This document shows, one piece after another, positions 23,193-30,685 of a stretch of DNA of 32,844 nt. The DNA comes from Clostridiales bacterium. GTDB lineage: Bacteria > Bacillota > Clostridia > Christensenellales > Aristaeellaceae. The stretch covers positions 1 to 32,844 of the forward strand of contig SFNY01000027.1 of NCBI GenBank assembly GCA_004554085.1, given 5' to 3'. The notes beneath the pieces were generated by a model. That model was not told where the DNA came from. It saw nothing but the letters and a program-made list of their open reading frames with translations, and did no database searches. How positions within the stretch are numbered: position 1 is the first letter of the stretch; each line of letters opens with the position of its first letter. Position numbers and translations under genes: made by a program.

Positions 23193-23867
23193 ATGTTTCA
23201 TATACTGGTGGTTGAGGACAACGACAACACCCGCAAGCTGATGCAGGCGGTGCTCTCCCAGAACGGCTACGAGCCGATTCCCGCCCGGGATGGCCTGGAG
23301 GCCCTGGAGGTGCTGGACCGCAAGCACGTGGATTTGATCGTGCTGGACATCATGATGCCGCGCATGGACGGCTACGAGTTCACCGAGACCCTGCGCGCGT
23401 CCGGCTGCGAGATTCCGATTCTGATGGTCACGGCCAAGGAGAAGCCCGCAGACAAGCACAAGGGCTTCATCATCGGTACCGACGACTACATGGTCAAGCC
23501 CGTGGACGAGGAGGAGATGCTGCTGCGCATCGCCGCGCTGCTGCGGCGCTCCCGCATCGTCAACGAGCACCGTCTGGAGATCGGAAACACGGTGCTGGAC
23601 TACGATTCCCTCACCGTCACCAGCGACGAGGGCGTGGCGGAGCTGCCGAAGAAGGAGTTCATGCTGCTGTTCAAGCTGCTCTCCTATCAGAACAAGATCT
23701 TCACGCGCCGCCAGCTGATGGACGAAATCTGGGACATGGACAGCGAGTCCGACGAGCGCACCGTGGACGTACACATCAACCGTCTGCGCGACCGCTTCCG
23801 CAAGAACAACGATTTTGAGATCGTCACCGTGCGCGGCCTGGGCTACAAGGCGGTGAAGCGCGGATGA
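23193..23867 (+). CDS. OmpR/PhoB-family response regulator
   Basis: A 224-residue DNA-binding response regulator. The receiver domain (1-115) has the acid pair Glu8-Asp9, the phosphorylated Asp52 (LIVLDIMMP), Thr80 and Lys102 (MVKPVD). The winged-helix domain (about 130-222) shows LPKKEFMLLFKLLSYQ, FTRRQLMDEIWDMDSESDERTVDVHI and a final TVRGLGYKAV. It begins after AAATGAGGTGAGAAA and shares ATGA with the kinase gene, so the two are a cognate pair. Confidence 0.96.
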   Translation: MFHILVVEDNDNTRKLMQAVLSQNGYEPIPARDGLEALEVLDRKHVDLIVLDIMMPRMDGYEFTETLRASGCEIPILMVTAKEKPADKHKGFIIGTDDYMVKPVDEEEMLLRIAALLRRSRIVNEHRLEIGNTVLDYDSLTVTSDEGVAELPKKEFMLLFKLLSYQNKIFTRRQLMDEIWDMDSESDERTVDVHINRLRDRFRKNNDFEIVTVRGLGYKAVKRG

Positions 23868-24946
23868 AGCGCCGCAGGAAGGACACGCCCCGGAGGAAGC
23901 GGCGCGGCGCGGGGGAGAACGCTTCCCTCGGCCACCTGTTGACCTTCTTTCTGCTGGCGATCCTGATCAACGCGGGCCTGATGACCAGCTCCAGCTACAT
24001 GCTGCTGCTGCGCACGGGCGTGATGCAGCCGCTGATGCGCTTTGCGCTATGGCCGCTGCTGCTGGTGCTGCTGTGCATCCTGTTCGCGGTGCTGCTGGCG
24101 GCGGGCTTCGGCGGGCGGCAGCTGCGCCCCATCCATCGGGTGAACGACGCCATGAAGAAGGTCTCCCAGGGCGACTTCAGCATCCGCCTCAACGAGGAGG
24201 ACAGCGTGGGCGAAATCCGGGAGCTGATCACGAGCTACAACCACATGGCCGAGGAGCTGAGCTCCATCGAGCTGTTCCGCACGGACTTCATCAACAACTT
24301 CAGCCACGAGTTCAAGACGCCCATCGTGTCCATCCGTGGCTTCGCCAAGCAACTGGAGCGCGACGACCTGAGCGAGGAGCAGAGAAAAGAGTACACCCGC
24401 ATCATCGTGACCGAGTCCGAGCGCCTGGCGAACATGTCGGCCAATGTGCTGCTGCTGACGAAGCTGGAGAACCAGCAGATCGTCACCAACAAGCGCCGCT
24501 ACAGCCTGGACGAACAGCTGCGCAACTGCATCCTGCTGATGGAGAAGCAGTGGTCGGACAAGGAGCTGGATCTGCGGCTGGACCTGGACGAGCTGAGCTA
24601 CGTGGGCGACGAGGAGATGATGTCCCACATCTGGGTCAACCTCATCAACAATGCCATCAAGTTCTCCCCCCAGGGCGGCGTGCTGGAGGTGGGCTGCATG
24701 CAGGTGCAGTCCTTCATCGTCGTGCATGTCACCGACCACGGCGAGGGCATGGACGCGGGTACCCAGGCGCGCATCTTTGAAAAGTTCTATCAGGGCGATT
24801 CCGCCCACGCCACCGAGGGCAACGGCCTGGGGCTGTCGCTGGCAAAGCGCATCGTGGATCTCTGCGGAGGCAAGATCGCCGTGGACAGCGCCCCCGGGCA
24901 GGGCACCACCTTCTCCGTCTACCTGCCGGTGGAGGAGGAGGGCTGA
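23864..24946 (+). CDS. Sensor histidine kinase with minimal extracellular loop
   Basis: A 360-residue membrane kinase. A very basic N-terminus (KRRRKDTPRRKRR) precedes two helices, about residues 23-47 and 60-82, with only a short loop outside, so it probably senses the membrane or a partner protein rather than an external ligand. A HAMP domain (about 84-135) leads to the phospho-acceptor FSHEFKTPIVSIRGF with His148, then the ATPase domain: NLINNAIKFS (N box), DHGEGMD (G1), IFEKFYQGD (F) and GNGLGLSLAKRIV (G2). It pairs with the regulator just upstream. No output gene is obvious besides the AraC regulator 34 bases later. Confidence 0.95.
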   Translation: MKRRRKDTPRRKRRGAGENASLGHLLTFFLLAILINAGLMTSSSYMLLLRTGVMQPLMRFALWPLLLVLLCILFAVLLAAGFGGRQLRPIHRVNDAMKKVSQGDFSIRLNEEDSVGEIRELITSYNHMAEELSSIELFRTDFINNFSHEFKTPIVSIRGFAKQLERDDLSEEQRKEYTRIIVTESERLANMSANVLLLTKLENQQIVTNKRRYSLDEQLRNCILLMEKQWSDKELDLRLDLDELSYVGDEEMMSHIWVNLINNAIKFSPQGGVLEVGCMQVQSFIVVHVTDHGEGMDAGTQARIFEKFYQGDSAHATEGNGLGLSLAKRIVDLCGGKIAVDSAPGQGTTFSVYLPVEEEG

Positions 24947-24980
24947 CCTGCGCCGCGCAATCTGAGGAAGGAGCTTGCCC

Positions 24981-25871
24981 ATGCCGCTGGTACTGAATCA
25001 TCAGATGCGGGAGCAGATGGAGCATGACGAGACATCGTTCCCGCTCAGTTACTTTGACAATGAGCTGCCAATGCTTCCCGACCGGCTCGTGCCCGTGCAT
25101 TGGCATCCGGAATTGGAATTCGTGCGCGCCATTTCCAATGAGCTGCGCTTTCAGATCGGCATGGAGCATCTTTTGCTCCATGCGGGTGAGAGCATCTTCA
25201 TCAACAGCAACACGCTGCACGGAATCCAGCAGAGAGAGGGCAAGGACTGCGACGCAATGCCAAACATCGTGTTCTCCCCTTCCTTGCTTGCGCCGGAGTG
25301 CAGCCTCGTCTATCAGAAATACATTCTGCCCATACTGCGCTGCGACGAACTCCCCTATGTGATCTTTCATTCCGAAGATACGTGGCAAGCCGAGGTAAAT
25401 CGTCTGCTCCTGAACGCATTCGAAAGTATGCAGAGGCAGGATCCCTGTTATGAAATGGCGGTTCAGCGCAACCTGAACCGCATCTTCGAGCTGCTGTTTC
25501 TGAATTCCGGCAAATTGCCGCGGCATCCGATGACGCGCTTTCAGCTGGCCATGCAGATTCGCATCCAGCAGATGCAGACCTTCATTTCCGCCCACTATGC
25601 GGAGCCGATCAGCCTGAGCGACATCGCTGCGTCCGCAAACATCAGCCGCAGCGAGGCGAACCGCTGCTACAACAGCTATCTCGGCGTTTCCCCGATGGAG
25701 GCGCTGCTGCGGCACCGGCTCTGCGTCGCACAGAAGCTGCTCGCGGAGACAAATCTGACGCTGCGGGAAATCAGCAGCATGTGCGGCTTCAGCTCCGAGA
25801 GCTACCTTTCGCGCTGCTTTCGGAAAATGTACGGCTGCGCACCCGGCAGCTTTCGCAGCATGAGAAAATAG
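24981..25871 (+). CDS. AraC-family transcriptional regulator
   Basis: A 296-residue regulator. Residues about 35-115 form an N-terminal cupin-like sensor half (PVHWHPELEFVRAI, LLLHAGESIFINSNTLHGI). The C-terminal ~100 residues hold two helix-turn-helix units: ISLSDIAASANISRSEANRCYNSYLG and LTLREISSMCGFSSESYLSRCFRKMYG, ending SFRSM. ATG 24981 follows AAGGAG; a TTG at 24975 is too close. Cupin-type AraC proteins usually sense small sugars or related ligands and control a neighbouring transporter. The MFS gene downstream is a candidate target. Codon use is less GC-rich than in the kinase gene before it. Confidence 0.93.
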   Translation: MPLVLNHQMREQMEHDETSFPLSYFDNELPMLPDRLVPVHWHPELEFVRAISNELRFQIGMEHLLLHAGESIFINSNTLHGIQQREGKDCDAMPNIVFSPSLLAPECSLVYQKYILPILRCDELPYVIFHSEDTWQAEVNRLLLNAFESMQRQDPCYEMAVQRNLNRIFELLFLNSGKLPRHPMTRFQLAMQIRIQQMQTFISAHYAEPISLSDIAASANISRSEANRCYNSYLGVSPMEALLRHRLCVAQKLLAETNLTLREISSMCGFSSESYLSRCFRKMYGCAPGSFRSMRK

Positions 25872-25896
25872 TGCATAAATTCTGGCAGTTTCTGCA

Positions 25897-25925
25897 TTGA
25901 AACGCATGGAAATCAGGAATATACT
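25897..25925 (+). promoter_or_regulatory. Promoter overlapping a terminator, for the Cys-rich gene
   Basis: TTGAAA (25897-25902), 17 bases, TATACT (25920-25925). The -10 box and the expected start point (about 25932) overlap the 5' arm of the terminator at 25923-25958. RNA starting here would lack that arm. Confidence 0.75.
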
Positions 25926-25958
25926 TCCTTTCAGAACATTTTGAAAGGAAGTTTTTTT
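25923..25958 (+). terminator. Terminator of araC-type gene, enclosing the next gene's ribosome-binding site
   Basis: ACTTCCTTTCA (25923-25933) and TGAAAGGAAGT (25942-25952) pair perfectly over 11 bases, with an eight-base loop and seven T (25952-25958). The 3' arm contains GAAAGGAAG, the Shine-Dalgarno of the gene that begins at 25962. Confidence 0.88.
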
Positions 25959-25961
25959 ACC

Positions 25962-26297
25962 ATGAGAATTGATGGAAATTCCCTGGAAAAGGAAGCGCTG
26001 CGCCTGATGCGTCTGGGACAGGGGGAGGAAGGGCATCGGATGGAGGATGAATTTGTCGCAGAGTTCCGGGAGGCATACCGGGAGAAGGATCACTGTCCCT
26101 GCGCGGTGGCGTGCAAGTGGCATGGAAGGTGCAGGGAGTGCGTGGCGATTCACCGCGCCCACATGGATCACGTTCCCAACTGCCTGCATCCCGTGGTGAA
26201 TGCAAAGCTGTGCGCGCTGTCGGAGCTGACGGAGCATACCGTTGCGTTTGAAATCACCCCGCCGGAGAAGCCGCTCCTGCGGAAGCAGGGGGAGTGA
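25962..26297 (+). CDS. Small Cys/His-rich protein, probable metal binder
   Basis: A 111-residue cytoplasmic protein of unknown function. The core, around residues 43-75, is DHCPCAVACKWHGRCRECV followed by a His-rich stretch and NCLHP: the pattern C-x-C-x3-C-x2-HG-x-C-x2-C-x3-H, then H and C. Similar Cys/HG patterns occur in small clostridial proteins of unknown function, and zinc or other metal binding is likely. The ends are charged and helical. The start is ATG 25962, with its Shine-Dalgarno inside the terminator stem just upstream; the spacer is a T-run. It may be expressed only from the overlapping promoter. Confidence 0.78.
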   Translation: MRIDGNSLEKEALRLMRLGQGEEGHRMEDEFVAEFREAYREKDHCPCAVACKWHGRCRECVAIHRAHMDHVPNCLHPVVNAKLCALSELTEHTVAFEITPPEKPLLRKQGE

Positions 26298-26338
26298 AGC
26301 GCGCAGCAGGATTTTACCGGAATCTTCCTGTAGCTTCC

Positions 26339-26367
26339 TTCCCAAAATGACAAAGCTGCGCTATAAT
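26339..26367 (+). promoter_or_regulatory. Candidate promoter of the MFS gene
   Basis: TATAAT (26362-26367) lies 55 bases before the start codon; TTCCCA (26339-26344) at 17 bases is a weak -35. Confidence 0.55.
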
Positions 26368-26422
26368 CGGTGCAGGGCACACCGTGCGCGGGCTTATTTT
26401 CATGTTCAAAGGAGAAGCGTTC

Positions 26423-27604
26423 ATGCAGAACAAGTACAATCGCACCATGTACGCCTGCTTCGTGGGCTACATCGTGCAGGCCATCGTAAACAACTTCATA
26501 CCGCTGCTGTTTCTCACCTTTCACGGCAGCTACGGCATTCCGCTCTCCAAAATTACGCTGTTGGTGACGGTCAACTTCCTCTTGCAGCTGTGCGTGGACG
26601 CGCTGTCGGTGGCCGTGGTGGATCGCGTGGGCTACCGGCCGATGGCGGTGCTGGCGCACGTGTGCTCGGCGGTGGGCCTGATCCTGCTGACGGTGCTGCC
26701 CGAGGCGCTGGGCGATCCCTTCGTGGGCCTGCTGATCGCGCTGGCGGTGTACGCGCTGGGCGGCGGCCTGTTGGAGGTGCTCATCAGCCCCATCGTGGAG
26801 GCCTGTCCCACCGACAACAAGGAGAAGGCCATGAGCCTGCTGCACTCCTTCTACTGCTGGGGTCACATGGGCGTGGTGCTGCTGTCCACGCTGTTCTTTG
26901 CGATCTTCGGCATTCAGCACTGGAAGATACTTGCGTGCATCTGGGCGCTGGTACCCATCGTCAACGGCGTGGCCTTCCTGCGCGTGCCCATCGCGCCGCT
27001 GATCGAGGGCGGCGAGCGCGGCATGAAGCTGGGCGAGCTGGTGAAAAACAAGCTGTTCTGGCTGTTCATGGTGGCCATGATGTGCGCCGGGGCCAGCGAG
27101 CAGGCGGTGAGCCAGTGGGCCTCGGCATTCGCGGAGATGGGCCTGGGGGTCAGCAAGACCCTGGGCGATTTGATGGGCCCGATGCTCTTTGCGCTGATGA
27201 TGGGCCTGGCCCGGGCGATCTACGGCAAGTACGGCGACAGGATCAAGCTGGAGAAGTTCATGCTGCTGAGCTGCATGCTGTGCATCGCGTCCTACCTGAT
27301 CACGTCTCTCAGCCCCTGGCCGGCGCTGGGACTGGTCGGCTGCGGCATCTGCGGCTTCTCGGTGGGCATCTTCTGGCCGGGAACCTTCTCCATGGCTGCG
27401 GCCTCGCTGCGCCGGGGTGGAACCGCGCTGTTCTGCATGCTGGCGCTGGCGGGCGACCTGGGCTGCTCGCTGGGGCCGACGGTGGTGGGCTTCGTGTCCA
27501 GCGCGGTCAAGGACAACCTCAAGATCGGCATCCTGGTCGCGATCGTATTCCCGCTGCTGCTGACGCTCTGCGTGCAGCTGAAAAAGCGCATGCAGCGCAG
27601 CTGA
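26423..27604 (+). CDS. Major facilitator superfamily transporter
   Basis: A 393-residue integral membrane transporter with about 12 hydrophobic segments in two halves. It opens YNRTMYACFVGYIVQAIVNNF and has, between helices 2 and 3, VVDRVGYRPM, matching the MFS A-motif (D-R-x-G-x-R). The corresponding loop of the second half has YGKYGDRIKLEKFM. VEACPTDNKEKAMSLLHSFYCWGHMG is like the sugar/fucose-permease subgroup, but the substrate cannot be read from sequence. ATG 26423 follows AAAGGAG; a start at 26384 has none. The AraC regulator two genes upstream may control it. Confidence 0.9.
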   Translation: MQNKYNRTMYACFVGYIVQAIVNNFIPLLFLTFHGSYGIPLSKITLLVTVNFLLQLCVDALSVAVVDRVGYRPMAVLAHVCSAVGLILLTVLPEALGDPFVGLLIALAVYALGGGLLEVLISPIVEACPTDNKEKAMSLLHSFYCWGHMGVVLLSTLFFAIFGIQHWKILACIWALVPIVNGVAFLRVPIAPLIEGGERGMKLGELVKNKLFWLFMVAMMCAGASEQAVSQWASAFAEMGLGVSKTLGDLMGPMLFALMMGLARAIYGKYGDRIKLEKFMLLSCMLCIASYLITSLSPWPALGLVGCGICGFSVGIFWPGTFSMAAASLRRGGTALFCMLALAGDLGCSLGPTVVGFVSSAVKDNLKIGILVAIVFPLLLTLCVQLKKRMQRS

Positions 27605-27616
27605 ATGAAATGCAAA

Positions 27617-27653
27617 AAGCACCTGCTTTCACATCGAAAGCAGGTGCTTCTCA
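27617..27653. terminator. Bidirectional terminator after the MFS gene
   Basis: AAGCACCTGCTTTC pairs with GAAAGCAGGTGCTT over 14 bases with a five-base loop. Plus-strand T-richness is slight; on the minus strand TTTTTGCATTTC follows, so it could also stop transcripts coming from potD. Confidence 0.85.
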
Positions 27654-27662
27654 TAGAGCTTG

Positions 27663-27690
27663 CGGCGTGGTGAAGGCACCCCGCCCTACT
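27663..27690 (-). repeat. 28-bp palindromic dispersed repeat, copy B
   Basis: Read on the minus strand this is the same unit as at 19082-19109, with A for C at one position in the 3' arm, which breaks one pair of the stem. Both copies sit just beyond the end of a transcription unit. Confidence 0.8.
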
Positions 27691-27940
27691 GAAAACGAAG
27701 TATAGGAAGGAAACACAGCACCCCTGCCCCTTGAATCAATGGGGACAGAGGTGCGTTCGCTTAAACCGCGCCAGAGATGTGCCAGCACGCACCGACCGCT
27801 ATGCAATACTTTGCAGCGGCCGGCAGCGCGCCGTAGAAACCGAAGGTTTCCAGGCGGCTGGTCGCGCCTGCATTTATGCAGTGGCGCGACTGCTTCAGGC
27901 GGCTCGCCGTCGGCGGGGGACGTGTCCCCCGTCCACCAAA
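27691..27940. other. Gene-free, hairpin-rich region between MFS and potD genes
   Basis: No convincing gene is present; readings through it are short and lack start sites. Five successive inverted repeats are seen: GGTGCGT/ACGCACC (27750-27793), CCGC..TGCAA/TTGCA GCGG (27796-27819), GAAACC/GGTTTC (27836-27850), GTCGCGCC/GGCGCGAC (27861-27890) and GGGGGAC/GTCCCCC (27915-27930). The fourth is flanked by a direct repeat CAGGCGGCT (27851-27859 and 27896-27904). It could be the 3' untranslated part of the pot mRNA, a non-coding RNA or a decayed repeat element. Confidence 0.55.
27911..27940 (-). repeat. GC-rich palindrome directly after potD stop
   Basis: On the minus strand the stop is followed by TTTGGTGGACGGGGGACAC and then GTCCCCCGCC. 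A similar element follows the potC stop (29053-29084). There is no T-run, so it is more likely a repeat or mRNA-end stabiliser than a terminator. Confidence 0.6.
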
Positions 27941-28987
27941 TTATCTCGCCAGACGAATCTCCATCCACACGTTCTCGTAGAGGCTCATGACGTCCTCAAC
28001 GTCGTTGAAGTACTCGCAACGGGAGACCACGTCCTCGCTGGGATTGATGGTGCTCTGCGCGGCTTCCTCCTCGTCGAGATCGTCCACAACGGCCTGGATG
28101 GGGGAGCAGTAGTAGATGTAGTCAAAGTTCATGGCGGCGACGTCCTCGCGGCACAGGAAGTCGATGAACTTCATCGCGCCCTCCACGTTCTTGCTGCCCT
28201 TGGGGATGCACATGCCGTCAACCCAGATGTTGCTGCCCTCCTCAGGCACGACGTACACCAGGTTCTCGTTCTTCTCGATGGCGTACTGGGCGTCGCCGGA
28301 GTAGACCACGCCGATGGCAGCCTCGCCGCCGACCATCTTGTCCTTGGTCTCGTCCAGCAGATAGCCGCACTGGATCTTGTCCTGCTTCTGCTTGATGAGC
28401 AGATCCTTGGCCTCGTTCAGCTCGGCCTCGTCGCGGGTGTTCATGGAGTAGCCCAGATACTTCAGCGCCAGACCGATGGAATCGCGCATGGAGTTCATCA
28501 TGATGACGTTGCCGGCGTACTTCTCGTCAAAGAGCGCGCTCCAGCTGGTGAGCTCCTCGTCCACCATCTCGCTGTTGTACAGATAGCCCAGCGTGCCCCA
28601 CATGTAGGGAACGGAGAACCTGTTGCCGGGATCGTAGCTGGGATCCTTCAGGCGATCCATCACGTTTGCGAAGTTGGGCATGGCGGAGAGGTCCAACTCC
28701 TCCAGCATGTCGTGGGCAATCATGCGCTCGATCATGTATTCGGAGGGGAAGATCACGTCGTAAGTGCCCGCGCCGGCCTCCAGCTTGGTGTACATCTCCT
28801 CGTTGGTGGTGAAGTTGACGTACTTCACGGTGATGCCGGTCTCCTCCTCAAAGAGATCGATCACGGCCGGGTCGATGTAATCGAACCAGTTGAACACGGT
28901 CAGCTCCTCGGCGCTGGCGGATGCGGAACCCATGGCGCAGGCGCTGAAGGCGATCAGGATGCACAGAATCAGGGCAAACTTTCTCAT
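27941..28987 (-). CDS. potD: Polyamine ABC transporter, substrate-binding protein PotD
   Basis: Extracellular receptor for spermidine/putrescine, 348 residues. Residues 1-26 form a signal peptide (LILCILIAFSACAMGSASAS); the Cys is preceded by F-S-A, a poor lipobox, so lipid anchoring is possible but not certain. The mature start ELTVFNWFDYIDPAVIDLFEEETGI, YDVIFPSEYMIERM, VPYMWGTLGYLYN, and GEAAIGVVYSGDAQYA are PotD/PotF hallmarks, the aromatic and acidic residues forming the polyamine box. ATG 28987 follows AAGGAGG. It is the last gene of the operon, 97 bases after potC, the gap holding a GC-rich hairpin that may set its relative expression. Confidence 0.95.
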   Translation of the reverse strand: MRKFALILCILIAFSACAMGSASASAEELTVFNWFDYIDPAVIDLFEEETGITVKYVNFTTNEEMYTKLEAGAGTYDVIFPSEYMIERMIAHDMLEELDLSAMPNFANVMDRLKDPSYDPGNRFSVPYMWGTLGYLYNSEMVDEELTSWSALFDEKYAGNVIMMNSMRDSIGLALKYLGYSMNTRDEAELNEAKDLLIKQKQDKIQCGYLLDETKDKMVGGEAAIGVVYSGDAQYAIEKNENLVYVVPEEGSNIWVDGMCIPKGSKNVEGAMKFIDFLCREDVAAMNFDYIYYCSPIQAVVDDLDEEEAAQSTINPSEDVVSRCEYFNDVEDVMSLYENVWMEIRLAR

Positions 28988-29052
28988 TGAACAATTTCCT
29001 CCTTGGTTGTGTGTATTCCAAAAGAAAACCTTTGGGGAACGGGGTTGGTCGT

Positions 29053-29084
29053 GGCGGGGGAGCCTGCTCTCCCGTCCACTCAAA
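29053..29084 (-). repeat. GC-rich palindrome directly after potC stop
   Basis: CGGGGGAGC and GCTCTCCCG can form a nine-base stem (one G-U pair) with a two-base centre. Its outer context (GTCCAC..CAAAT on the plus strand) matches that of the element after potD. Confidence 0.6.
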
Positions 29085-29873
29085 TCAAATGATCTCCAGG
29101 CCGCTTCTGCGGTTGACGATCAGCAGCAGCGTGAGGATGCAGATGAACATCAGCGCGGACAGCGCGTACATCGTGGGCTCCACGCCGCGGCGGGCGGCGG
29201 AGTACACCACCATCGCCAGGTTCTGGTCGGTGTTGGAGGTGAAGTAGGAGATCACGAAGTCATCAAGCGACATGGTGAAGGCCAGCAGACCGCCGGTGAC
29301 GATGCCCGGGGCGATCTCCGGGATGATGACCTTCGGCAGCGCCTGCGCGGGCTTGCAGCCCAGATCCAGTGCCGCTTCATAGATGTTGGGGTTCATCATC
29401 TGCAATCTCGGCAGCACCGAGAACAGCACGTAGGGGATGTCGAAGGCGATGTGGGCCATGATCATCGTGCCCTTGCCCAGCGGCACCTTCACGAACACGA
29501 ACATCAGCATCAGCGATACGCCGGTGACGATGTCGGGCATGGTCATGGGGATGTTGGAGATGGTTGCCAGCAGGTTGAACCAGCCCTTCTTCATGGAATA
29601 CATGCCGATGGCGCCCAGGGTGCCGATGATGACCGACGCGATGGTGGCGATCACGGCTACGGACAGGGTAACCTTCAGCGCGTCGATGATGATCTGGTCG
29701 TGGAAGAGCTTGGCGTACCAGTCCAGCGTGAAGCCCGTCCACTCGGCGCGGGAGACGCTGGCGTTGAAGGACAGGCCGAACATCACCAGGATCGGCAGAT
29801 ACAGAAACGCCAGCACCAGTGCCAGATAGATTCCCTTGAATGCGCGGACGGAGCCGCGGCTCTTGCGGATCAT
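29085..29873 (-). CDS. potC: Polyamine ABC transporter permease PotC
   Basis: Inner-membrane permease of 262 residues with six predicted helices, beginning with GIYLALVLAFLYLPILVMFGLSF. The ABC-permease EAA loop, which contacts PotA, is EAALDLGCKPAQALPKVIIPEIAPGI. MPDIVTGVSLMLMF and MSLDDFVISYFTS are typical of PotC. The start ATG overlaps the potB stop (ATGA). Confidence 0.95.
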   Translation of the reverse strand: MIRKSRGSVRAFKGIYLALVLAFLYLPILVMFGLSFNASVSRAEWTGFTLDWYAKLFHDQIIIDALKVTLSVAVIATIASVIIGTLGAIGMYSMKKGWFNLLATISNIPMTMPDIVTGVSLMLMFVFVKVPLGKGTMIMAHIAFDIPYVLFSVLPRLQMMNPNIYEAALDLGCKPAQALPKVIIPEIAPGIVTGGLLAFTMSLDDFVISYFTSNTDQNLAMVVYSAARRGVEPTMYALSALMFICILTLLLIVNRRSGLEII

Positions 29874-30682
29874 GCGCGGCCTCCTTCCTTGTCGGGGTTC
29901 AACATGCGCAGCAGCAGCGTGGAGATCAGCATCAGAATCAGCATTACCAGCGAAATTCCCGATCCCGCCGGGCGATTGTTGACGGTGATGAAGTACTCCT
30001 CGATCATGTCGCCCGCCAGATAGATCATGCCGTTGGAGAGCAGGCGGGTGATGGCAAAGGTGGTGACCGCCGGCATGAACACCATGGTGATGCCGGAGAC
30101 CACGCCGGGAATGGACTGGGGAACCACCACGCGGGTGACGACCCGCAGCGGATTCGCGCCCAGATCCTCGGCGGCCTCGATGATGCCGCCGTCCACCTTC
30201 TTGAGCGCCGTGTACACCGGCAGCACCATGAAGGGCAGGAAGTTGTACACCATGCCCAGCAGCACCGCGCCCTCGGTGCCGATGAACTGCACCTTGGGAA
30301 GGCCCAGCTTTTCAAACAGGGTGTTGATCAGGCCGTTGTTCTCCAGGATGGTCATCATGGCGTAGGTGCGCAGCAGGAAGTTCATCCACATGGGCAGCAG
30401 GATCAGCACCACCAGAATCTTGTTGGCGGAAAAGTCCCGGCTGGCCAGGAAGTAGGCCGTGGGATAGCCGATCAGCAGGCAGATGACGGTGCAGTACAGC
30501 GCCAGCTTCAGGCTGGTGAGCAGCACCGGCAGGTAACCGGGCTGGAGGATGCGCAGGAAGTTGACCGTGGTGAAGCCGCCGTTGCCGTCGCTGAAGGCGT
30601 AGTAGACCACGAACAGCAGCGGCACGATGGTAAACAGCAGCATCCACAGCGCATAGGGGGTCGCATACCATTGACGCTTCAT
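29870..30682 (-). CDS. potB: Polyamine ABC transporter permease PotB
   Basis: Second permease of 270 residues with six predicted helices. The opening LWMLLFTIVPLLFVVYYAF, LPMWMNFLLRTYAMMTIL and the EAA loop EAAEDLGANPLRVVTRVVVPQSIPGV identify it as PotB. It begins three bases after the potA stop and pairs with PotC to make the channel. Confidence 0.95.
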   Translation of the reverse strand: MKRQWYATPYALWMLLFTIVPLLFVVYYAFSDGNGGFTTVNFLRILQPGYLPVLLTSLKLALYCTVICLLIGYPTAYFLASRDFSANKILVVLILLPMWMNFLLRTYAMMTILENNGLINTLFEKLGLPKVQFIGTEGAVLLGMVYNFLPFMVLPVYTALKKVDGGIIEAAEDLGANPLRVVTRVVVPQSIPGVVSGITMVFMPAVTTFAITRLLSNGMIYLAGDMIEEYFITVNNRPAGSGISLVMLILMLISTLLLRMLNPDKEGGRA

Positions 30683-30685
30683 GGC

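Noticed and set aside
28912..28987. PotD as a definite lipoprotein
   Set aside because: The residues before the candidate Cys are F-S-A, which do not fit the usual Leu at -3; left as uncertain.
27731..28990. A 419-residue plus-strand frame covering the non-coding gap and potD
   Set aside because: Most of it is antisense to potD; its N-terminal part passes through hairpins and has no start site.
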